From: Aralia elata
Lineage: Eukaryota; Streptophyta; Magnoliopsida; Apiales; Araliaceae
Reading direction: 5' to 3'
Assembly (NCBI GenBank): GCA_034770075.1
Contig: JAVJAP010000349.1
Coordinates: forward strand, 124,001-188,000
DNA length: 64,000 bases
The number at the start of each line of letters is the position of its first letter. The first letter of the stretch is position 1. The position numbers and the translations under genes are program-made. The notes under the pieces were generated by a model, which saw only the letters and a list, made by a program, of their open reading frames with translations, was not told the origin of the DNA and did no database searches. Of this stretch, positions 55,888 through 64,000 are shown one piece after another.

Positions 55888-56510
55888 GTCTAATTCACTA
55901 TCACTGCGGAGCATATTAGATGTTAATTAACCGGACCGAATTACACAGATTGGTTAAAGAATTTGAGAATAGTTCTCAAGGCTGAAAAGCTATCTTATGT
56001 CTTTAATATGCCTACCCCTGCAATGGTTGCAGACAATGCCTCAGAGGAAGAGATTGTTACTTTTAGAAAGTGGCAAGATGATGCACAGTTGGCTCAATGC
56101 ATCATGCTCGCATCCATGAGTAACGAGCTTCAGCGTCAGCATGAAACTATGGATGCTCCTACTATACTCCTGCACCTTCAAGGAGTTAAATGGTGAGGAA
56201 AGTAGGACTATTAGATATCAGATATCTAAGGAGCTCTTCCGATCTAGAATAACCGATGACACTACAGTACACACATATGTCCTAAAATGATCAATCTGAT
56301 TGAACAATTGGGACAACTGGGCTTTAATGGATGGAGAGTTGATCCAAGATTTGATCTTGCAATCACTTCCGGACTCTTTCTCACAAATGGTTGTGAATTT
56401 CCACATGAACAAGCTATATATCAGCCTGCCTGAGTTGCTTAAACATGTTGAAAACTGTAAAGAGTCACTTTCCAACCAAGAAAGACCAAGTCTTACTGGT
56501 AGATGATTCT
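55888..56510 (+). pseudogene. Gag remnant of Y copy C
   Basis: Begins MSNSLSLRSILDV at 55888 and is soon interrupted by stops. 55963-56196 and 56300-56506 are open in different frames and carry Copia gag blocks (LAQCIMLASMSNELQRQ; LIQDLILQSLPDSFSQMVV; MNKLYISLPELLKHV). Gag would coat element RNA. At least three frame disruptions are present. Confidence 0.85.
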
Positions 56511-56579
56511 TCCAGGAAGCAGAAGAGGGCCAAAGGATCTTCTTAAAAGAAGAAAAATTCAAAGAAGGTAAATAGAAAG

Positions 56580-57130
56580 GCAAAAACAAAGGACAATAAG
56601 AACAAGACTGATGCAGATAGCAAAGGAGTTCGCTTCCACTGCAATAAGCCTGGATACTGGAAAGGAAACTGTAAAGAGAATCTTACAGACGCTAACCAGG
56701 AGAAGCTTAGTGAAGCTTCGGTTACAGATATAAGTTTGTTCATGATTGAAATAAATTTTTCTATAAGTCAAGGTTCTACTTGGGTATTGGATACCGGCTG
56801 TAGTTCTCATGTATGCAATCCAATGCAGAGACTAAGTAGAAGTAGAAAGCTAAACAAAGTAAGTAATCTTACGTGTGGAGAATGGAGCAATGGTTGCTGC
56901 TTTAACCGTAGGAACTTATAGTTTAGCGTTGCCTATGGGCAAGTCTATTAAGTTAATAAATTGTTATTATGTTCCAATTTTCATTAGAAACATTATTTCT
57001 TTCCGTTGTTGGATAGGGAAAGTTCTGGTATATTTAAGAACAATTGTTGTTCTATTTATAATGATAATGTTTTGTTTGAAACTAGAAGAATACTTGATAG
57101 GACTTTGTAAACTTGACTTACATGAAAAAT
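56580..57130 (+). pseudogene. Zinc knuckle, protease and GAG-preintegrase remnant of Y copy C
   Basis: FHCNKPGYWKGNC-like zinc knuckle near 56634-56672, protease active-site region WVLDTGCSSHVCN near 56782-56820, then a preintegrase-like segment (NCYYVPIFIRNIIS, broken). The Asp-Thr-Gly triad is intact, but shifts near 56865 and 57000 separate the parts. Confidence 0.82.
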
Positions 57131-57239
57131 AATTTTTTGCAAATTGAACAAACTAGTAAAAGAAAAAGGAGATAGTCATTCAAAGAGTTGAATGTGTGTA
57201 TTTGATGAAATACAAGTCTGAGTCATTTGAAAAGTTCAA

Positions 57240-58000
57240 AGAATTCAGAAGTGAAACAAATTTACAAAGTATTAAGATTCTTTGATCAGATCGAGGAAGG
57301 AATACTTGTGCAATAAGTTTCTAAATCATCTCAAAATGATATTTTCTCATAATGGACACCTCCTGATACGCAATAATTGATTGGTGTATCTAAAAGGAGA
57401 AATTGTACCTTGTTGGACATAGTACAGTCCATAATGATTTTTACCAACATTCTAGTATCCATCTGGGGTTATACCTTAGAAATGACTGCATATCTACAAA
57501 ATAAGGTAACCTCAAAAATCCAGCCTCAAGACTCCATAAAGGTAATGGATAGGGAGGATTCCTAGTCTTAAGTATGTTAAGATAAGGGGTCGTCCAACTT
57601 ATGTGAAAAGGTTTCAAAGATAAGTTTGGGACAAAATATGACAAGTGCAGACTTGTGGAATATACTAAAGAAAGTTTAGGGTATTATTACTATAATCCTA
57701 CACGCTGCCTTCTTAGATAAAGGTGTTTATCATTGAAGGAGCTAGTGGGAGGGGTAATAGATCTTGAAGGAGTTCAAGAACCACAAAGCACTTTAAGTCG
57801 AACCGAGGAACCTGTAGATAGACCTATTATACCACAACCGAATCGTAAATCTGGAAGAGTACCGAAGATACCTAGGAGATATGGATTCATCATAGAGGAT
57901 GATGATGAGGTACGCATCATAGAGGATGATGATCCATTCATATACGATGAGACTATGAGTAGTAGACACTCAGAAAAATGGTAGAAGACCATGAAATCCA
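57240..58000 (+). pseudogene. Integrase remnant and linker of Y copy C
   Basis: A short SDRG-type block (second catalytic Asp region) near 57285, then RRNCTLLDIVQSIM near 57392 and a WGYTLEMTAYLQNK block near 57460, all Copia integrase features in shifting frames. 57733-57984 is open and encodes the Pro/Asp-rich linker before RT, with a duplicated IIEDDD motif. Several integrase residues cannot be located. Confidence 0.75.
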
Positions 58001-59290
58001 GAATGAACTCCATGTATGAGAACCAAGTATAGACTCTGGTTACTCCACCGAAAGGCATATTGCTTAAAGGGTGAAAATGGGTCTTTAAGGGAAAGACTGG
58101 GACAAATGGCAAGGTGGAGACCTATAAGACCAGACCTATTTAAAAGGTTTTTCAAGTCAAGGGTTGACTGTGATAAAACCTTATTACCGGGTAATGCTCA
58201 GGTCCATTTGGATTTTGCTTGTGATTGCAGCTTATTACGAAATCTGGCAAAATGGATGTGGAGACACCCTTCCTCAGTGAAGACTTGAGGAGAATGTATG
58301 TATGATACAACCAGAGGAATTTGTTTCAAAGGTTGAAGCAAATCGTGTTTTAAGCTACAATGATCCATTTATGGATTAAAGCCAGCTTCTCAAAGATGAA
58401 ACATTCATTTTAATGAGACAATCAAAAGAGTTTGATTTTATCAAAAATGAGAATGAACCTTGTGTGTACAAAAGGGTCAGTGGGAGCGCTGTGACATTCT
58501 TGGTATTATATGTTGATATACTACTGACAAGGAATAACACACCAATGCTACAATCAGTAAAGATAAAATTGTCTAAACATTCCTCCATGAAGGACTTGGG
58601 AGGAGCATCCTATAAATTGGGGATATAAATCTATATAGATAGATTTAGAAGGATGTTCGGCTTGACCCAAGGAACGTATATTCATTTGATGCTAAAGGTG
58701 TTTAGCATGGCAAACTCCAAGAGAGGTCTCATGATGATGAACCACGGAGTGTATCTCTCTAAAATTGTCCCCAATTAAAAGAGAGATCGCATGAGTTACT
58801 ATCATGTATGCAATGAATATACTAGGCTTGATGTTGATCAGTCAGATTCTGGAGAAGATCACTGTAAGACAGTGATAAACATCTTTAAGTACTTAACCGG
58901 TATTGAAGATGTAATCATAATTCATGGTAGGTCCGAATTAAAACTAGAGGGCTAAACAGACTCAAGTTTTTCAGACTGACCAAGACGATAACAAATCCAC
59001 TTTAAGGTAAATCGTTACTTTAAAAGATGGTGCAGTGAATTGGAAAGGTTCCAAACAGCAAAGAGTTGCTGGTTTAGTGACAAAGACAAAGTATATAGCT
59101 GTAAATGAAGTTGCAAGTTGATTGTTTGGACGAAAAGTTTATTACAGAACTAGGAATAGTTCCTAAGTCTCATCTTGGATTCAAACATGTGTTACGGCAC
59201 TTTCATTTGATTAGTGGAATCATTGAAAGAGGAGAAGTCACTATAGAGATAGTGGACTCTCAAGAACAACATTGCATATCCATTTACTGA
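58000..59290 (+). pseudogene. Reverse transcriptase and RNase H remnant of Y copy C
   Basis: RT is spread over several frames; 58413-58628 is open with EPCVYKRVSGSAVTFLVLYV then DILLT. The YVDD active site has lost one residue, leaving YVD followed by I. RNase H C-terminal blocks are recognisable at 59040-59290 (KFITELGIVP; KHVLRHFHLI; VTIEIVDSQ). After this come a stop and the run GCAAGTGGGAGAT, the Copia-type polypurine region adjoining the LTR at 59378. Confidence 0.82.
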
Positions 59291-59377
59291 AGTTTTATCC
59301 AAACAGCAGGATGATCGTCACTTAGAGAAGAAGGGTATTAGATACCATGATGATTGGCTTTAGTGCAAGTGGGAGAT

Positions 59378-59478
59378 TGAAAGTAGTATGCACACAAGCC
59401 AATTATATTTGATATGATGTAGCATATACTTTGTAATCTTATTCGGTTGTTAAAGGCATTTTACTTTATCTACATGGT
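59378..59478 (+). repeat. 3' LTR of Y copy C, first 101 bp
   Basis: TGAAAGTAGTATGC onward, matching 52177 and following, then cut at 59478 by X2. The rest of this LTR should lie beyond the right edge of the window. Confidence 0.9.
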
Positions 59479-60657
59479 TGATACAATCCTGACTAGGCTC
59501 GCATCGAACAACATTCAGTCAACTCGAGTTCAAGAGGTTCATCAGTTAGTCGCGAGTGATTGGATTGAAATCCATTCAAGGATGCGTACATTAGAACTAA
59601 ATTCATATGAACGGCGAGGAGATGATCAATCATGTGATTTGGGATTACTAGATACCATCTATTTAGTAAGGCCAAATCAATGCAAGCCAAGGCATCATTC
59701 AATGTATGGAACAATGGAAGTTGGTTCAAGGATGATTGGAGTGGGGATTGAGGAATTTGGAGATGTCATTTACACAGCTGTCCCTTTGAGCTCCATTTCG
59801 ACCTTGATCCAGTTAGAATCTCGCAAAACACAAAGAATGAAAGTTGTAGATCTCGTCGAGATCTTCGATTTGATAGGTGGCAGGTTCTGTAACTCTTTCT
59901 GAATCAAAAGTTATGGTCATTTTTCCAAAGGACGTCGCGGTAGGAAACACATGAGCGCCTAAAGCGCTCGTCCCTTTGTATTTCCAGCGCCTAGAGCACT
60001 GGCCAAATGTGGAGACACTGTAAGCTAGCGCCTAAAGCACTCCAGACAAGGCAATTCAAGAGCCTAGAGCGCTAGGTCTTGAGCACGGAATCGGAGGAAG
60101 GGTTTTGATCAGTTTTAATGCAATCTTTTGGGGATCTTTTCCTATTTTATTGTAACTAGGATGTTTATTAGATAGGATTTCTATTTCCTTTCAAATTCTT
60201 ATTTCCTTATAGGATTAGGGTTTTATGTTATTAGTATAAATAGAATACATGGATGATGTAATTAGGGGGTCAACAATTCAATAATATTCAAAGTTTATTC
60301 ATACTTGAGAGCTATTCTCTACTTTTGGTTCTTTTAAGAATTCCTAGATTAATTTCTTAGTTTTCTTGAGATTCAATTATCGACTTATCATACAACAATT
60401 CATAGTTGTTTGTGGCGTCATTCTATCATACATCAAGCGTCGATTGTACTTTTGGTTCTTGTCTCTTTATAGACATTGGGTCAAGGTGTCGTTGGTGTTC
60501 CATTCAACGCAAGCTTCCTAGCGCAAAGCAATTGTACCAAGGTTCTCGTCTCAATATAGGCGAAGAGTTAAGGTGTTGTGAGCATTCCACCTTCATAACT
60601 TGCTGGAAACGATCCGGGCGACGACCACCTCACGCAAACATGCCGTGGAGTCTATCA
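59479..60657 (+). repeat. 5' LTR of X2
   Basis: 1,179 bp, TGATACAATCCTGAC to ...GAGTCTATCA. TATA box at 60235-60242. The 5' 200 bp and the 3' 500 bp align with X1. The middle, about 59720-60110, differs and holds another palindromic word array. Confidence 0.88.
59953..60073. repeat. Phased palindromic-word array in the X2 LTR
   Basis: GAGCGC-CTAAA-GCGCTC at 59953-59969, then related words at 59985, 60026 and about 60058 (the last with one base missing in the left arm). Core-to-core steps are 32, 41 and 32. The word is unrelated to the CTCGCC/GGCGAG word at the same LTR position in X1. Confidence 0.85.
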
Positions 60658-61196
60658 TTTGGTATCAGAGCTACGTTTTCTAGTAGGATACTTATCCTTT
60701 ATTTTACTTGTTGAAGAGTAAAAAAAAATCGTGAGTAAAAAAGAAAAAAAAAGAGGGAAAATTATTATTGTTGCAATTGCTTGGGTTTCATAAGTTCGTG
60801 ATTATTGGGATATTATTGAAGAAGTTATTATTTGATTCTATTGTTGGAATTTGTGAATTTTGAGGATATCGGGATTTCATTCAAGAGGATCTTAATTGGT
60901 GATTGTGAAAATTTGGTGGTTATCGTACGTCACACTTGCTATATTTTGTTTTGTGATAAGTTCTTATTGAATTAATTAGAAGAACTGAGATATTTATTTG
61001 GTGAATTCAAAAAGAACCTATAAGAGGGAATTAGAGTGGTAAAAGGCAAGAGTGTGAGATCAATTGAGGGTAAAAGCCGAATTGTGCGATACACGAGTGA
61101 TTTCATAATTGTGTGATATATTGTTTGAGCGAAACACGTAAGGGAGTGTGTGAGGAAAATTTTTCTTTATTTACTAACCTTTGTTTTGCAGCAAAC

Positions 61197-61850
61197 ATGT
61201 ATAATTATGGTTATGAAAATAATTATGAGTGGCAAAAGAGATCTTTTCAAGGAAGGCGCGATCCTGAAGCTTATTTGAGTTGGGAGGAAAGGAAGGAACG
61301 AGAGTTTGGCTATCATAATTATTCCGAGTCCAAGAAGTTCAAACTTGCAGTTCAAGATTTTTTTGATTATGCAGTTACATGGTGGGCTGAATTTGTGCGT
61401 AGCAGAAAAAGGTATAGAGAGCGTCCGATCGAGACGTGGGAAGAGTTGAAAACCGTGATGAGAAAGCGGTATGCTCCAGGACAACCTAGTAGGAGGAATG
61501 AACATACATCTCTGAAATATGTAGAGTAACCTTCAAGGCGTTCAACTTGTGATAATGAAAAGAAGGTTCGTAGACATGAAGATTTGCAATGGAGACAGCG
61601 AAGAGAAACTCCTAGGGAGTATATTGAATCGGCATCATTTGAGAACATCATAAGAACGTTTAATGAGTTAAAGGATGAGCATTTGAAACCACGAGTCACT
61701 CTTAAGGCACAAAAAGAGCAAGATCAGCTGCTGGAGGAAGAAGATGTAAGAGAACATGCAATCCAAGGAGAATTGTTAGGTTCTAGTGTACATGATGAAG
61801 TCCACGAAGATTTAGTGATTGTACGAAAAGATTGTGCTCAAGAGCAAGTG
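61197..61850 (+). pseudogene. Gag-like frame of X2, cut by a Tekay-type LTR
   Basis: ATG at 61197 follows a probable splice acceptor (ACTAACCTTTGTTTTGCAG). Capsid core: AYLSWEERKEREFGYHNYSE, DYAVTWWAEFVRSRKR, ERPIETWEELKTVMRKRY. One stop at about 61527 interrupts it, after which 61584-61848 is open with RETPREYIES, LKAQKEQDQ and the QGELLGSSVHDEVHED block shared with X1. The LTR insertion at 61849 ends the frame. In X1 the equivalent region continues into the Lys/Glu-rich linker. Confidence 0.8.
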
Positions 61851-64000
61851 TAATGCCCGTGAATTTTGAACGTCCTTATTAATTAAATCTAATTTAATTC
61901 AATGAGTTAACGTTGTGTTCTATTTAAACAAGCTTGGGTTAATTGGTGGGAGATGTATAAGATGTGTCTATACTCGTGTTGGCAGGTATGATATAACTAT
62001 GGTTAAGAGATAACCATAGGTGAGTCAAGTGTAGGAATTGGTGGGTAATGACTAAAATGGCCAAGAGTGGTTAATAACCAAGGTAATTATGTAAGGGCAA
62101 TAACCATTGTATATCCAAGTGGTTAATAACCAATGAAATGATGGCGGGATAATAACCATTGTGTTTAACCAATGTAATGATGGCAAGATAATAACCAATG
62201 TCTAATAACCAATGAAGAATGGGTAATAACTAATGGATAATTAAGATTTTGCGAAAAGACTATTTTAACCTTGAAAGAGGTTGGGAAAGGACTAAAAAAA
62301 TACCCTTGAGGAAGTTGCTAGGAAACTTCCTACTATTGATGAATTGACCAAATTGCCCTTGCCTAGTCATGATTAATGACTATTTTGCCCATGGTCTCTA
62401 CTTTCCTATAAATAGGACCCCTCACCAAAGTTAACAAGGGTTGGCTCACTTATTATTCACCAAGTAGAGAGTTTGTGAGCTTGAGAGAATTTTGAAGAGA
62501 GAAGCAAGAGCAAGTCTTGTGAGAGGAAGAAGAAGACCTTGAAGTGTTTACGCCATCTCCATTCGCATAGCCATTAAAGCTAGGTATAAACTCCATTCCT
62601 TCAAACCCTAGTTTCTTGTTGCTAGTATTATATTATGATTTCTACACGCTATTTTGTTGGAAACTTTTATGTGTGTTGATTGGGGTTGGTGGTATAAAGG
62701 GAGTATTCATGGATCTAAGTTTTTATTTTGTTAGATCTACATTTTTCTAAAAGATTGTTTAACTCATGATTTTAAAACCGAGGTATGGATCTTCATTTCT
62801 TTTAAAACCCTAGTTGTGTGTGGGATTAATTTTTGGTTGTTGTTTGATGCTTATGGAAGAAATGAAGCATGTATAGGTCTAAGTTTTATTTTGCTAGATC
62901 TAAGATTTATCTTGCTAGATCTATATTATTGCAAAAATATGTTTATCAAATATGGTTTAAAGAAGAGATCTTGGTCTTGTATGCTTTATGGATAGCATAT
63001 ATAGGTTTTAAAATTTTTATAACATGTTTTGGTGGGTTTGTATGCTAAAACATGGGAGTAATATTATTTATTGGAGTATAAAATTATGGGTGAAAAATAT
63101 TGATTTAAGTCATAAATATTTTATCTTAATATTAGAAATATTTTTGTAATCATGGATATATTTGTTGGAATTTATTTGGAGTTAAAACTTGTTTGAGGAT
63201 ATTTTAAACCCATTTGGTATGCAAGGAAAAAGGAAAAAAAAAAGAAAAAAAAAAAGAAAGGACTAAACCGCCTGGAAGCCCCCTGCTCAGCCCGGAACCA
63301 ACCCTGGCCGAGCATGGCGCGCCAATGGGTGCAGCCCTGGCCGCGCATGGCGCGCCAGGGGGAAAAACGTGGGCCGCCTGGCGTCTCCCGAAACGGCGTC
63401 GTTTGGGGGCCGCGGCTAAGGCAGGCGCGCAATGCGCGGGAGGCCTCAGGCGCGGAAATTACAATCGTGCCCCTCCGTCCAGATTTCAACTTATTTACCA
63501 AAATGCCATCCAAATTTAATTTTAATTAATTTAAATACTTTAAACAATATTATTTAATTTTGTAAAATTAGTAAATGTACAAAATTAAGTTTTGAGCACT
63601 TAATCTTATATTTTCCAGATTTAATAAATTAATTAATTATTGTTTATTTATTATTAAATAATGATTAAGGATAATCAAAAATTGTAAATTTATCTATTTA
63701 TTATTTGATTAACTTTAAATAATAAATAAATATAATTAGTTATTATTTATTATTAAATAATAACTAAAGATAATTCATACTTACTAATTAATTATTTATT
63801 ATTTGATTTACTTTAAATAATAAATAAACCTAATTAGTTATTATTTATTATTAAATAATAACTAAAGATAATTATTACTCACTAATTAATTATTTATTAT
63901 TTGATTAACCTTAAATAATAAAATAAACCTAATTAGTTATTATTTAGTATTAAATAATAACTAAAGATAATTTCTATTTACTAATTAATTATTTATTATT
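61849..64000 (+). repeat. Tekay-type LTR, runs off the right edge
   Basis: Starts TGTAATGCCCG and matches the minus strand of 1663 to about 1000 for its first 700 bp or so (TATA box 62407-62414). The middle (about 62520-63500) differs from the LTRs at the left of the window, and the AT-rich repeat tail resumes at about 63540. Whether it is the 5' LTR of a full element or a solo LTR cannot be told. Confidence 0.9.
63315..63357. repeat. Palindromic word pair in the right-edge LTR
   Basis: TGGCGCGCCA at 63315-63324 and 63348-63357, 33 bp apart, inside a GC-rich island (63270-63470) of an otherwise AT-rich LTR. Weaker relatives of the word follow near 63379, 63423 and 63448. Confidence 0.8.

Larger units (their letters stand above)
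52177..59478 (+). mobile_element. Copia family Y, copy C (most complete copy)
   Basis: 5' LTR 52177-53975, primer site 53977-53989, palindromic array, long leader, decayed gag-pol (55888-59290), polypurine region, and the first 101 bp of the 3' LTR (59378-59478), where X2 is inserted. The gag, protease, integrase, RT, RNase H order identifies a Ty1/Copia element. Every domain is broken by stops or shifts. Confidence 0.9.
59479..61848 (+). mobile_element. X-family element X2 (5' part)
   Basis: 5' LTR 59479-60657, primer site 60660-60671, leader and gag, then cut at 61849 by a Tekay-type LTR. Inserted in the Y copy C 3' LTR; the bases before it are ATGGT and the duplicate should follow the element off-window. 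It is well diverged from X1 in the LTR but not in the gag core. Confidence 0.88.

Overview
This 64 kb window looks like repeat-dense plant heterochromatin, most likely from a eudicot. I found no host gene, tRNA or rRNA gene in it. The evidence is a set of plant LTR-retrotransposon lineages (a Tekay/Del-type chromovirus with a chromodomain, a Tat/Ogre-type Ty3 element, a Copia family and a degenerate non-autonomous Ty3 family), initiator-Met-type primer sites, tRNA-headed SINEs and a 160-bp satellite. I cannot name the species.

Layout. 1-11004: a Tekay chromovirus on the minus strand, with its left LTR cut by the window edge and its gag-pol broken by several frameshifts. 11005-15673: a 160-bp satellite array carrying two non-coding LINE-like retroposons (11005-12371 and 13851-15426) and one SINE. 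15674-18466: Copia family Y, copy A (5' LTR plus leader). 18467-18760: an unexplained junction. 18761-36052: a nearly complete 17.3-kb Tat/Ogre-type element Z on the minus strand, with a perfect 5-bp target duplication, a phase-consistent intron between gag-pro and pol, and two plus-strand (antisense) genes between integrase and 3' LTR. 36053-38027 and 49351-51429: Y copy B. It is split at an (AT)n tract by element X1 (38028-49350), which is itself split by a Y solo LTR (40221-42051) and a large chromovirus-like solo LTR (43674-46896); its 3' LTR carries a SINE. 51430-52176: a decayed relative of that large LTR. 52177-59478: Y copy C, ending in a 3' LTR cut by element X2 (59479-61848). X2 is cut in turn by another Tekay-type LTR that runs off the right edge (61849-64000).

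The elements are parasites nested in one another, not a cooperating gene set. Family Y sits inside X and X inside Y, so both were mobile over an overlapping period. Z appears youngest: its two LTRs differ at only about twenty positions by eye.

The most unusual signal is a recurring architecture. Short GC-rich palindromic words (12-18 bp) stand in arrays inside otherwise AT-rich elements of unrelated lineages (Y leader, X LTR, chromovirus-type LTR fragment, Z 3' UTR and LTR, right-edge LTR). Start-to-start spacings fall almost only at about 21, 30-33 and 40-43 bp, close to whole helical turns. The word differs between copies while the spacing stays the same. A second unusual item is the X1 open frame, which kept an open reading frame while losing recognisable reverse-transcriptase catalytic residues.
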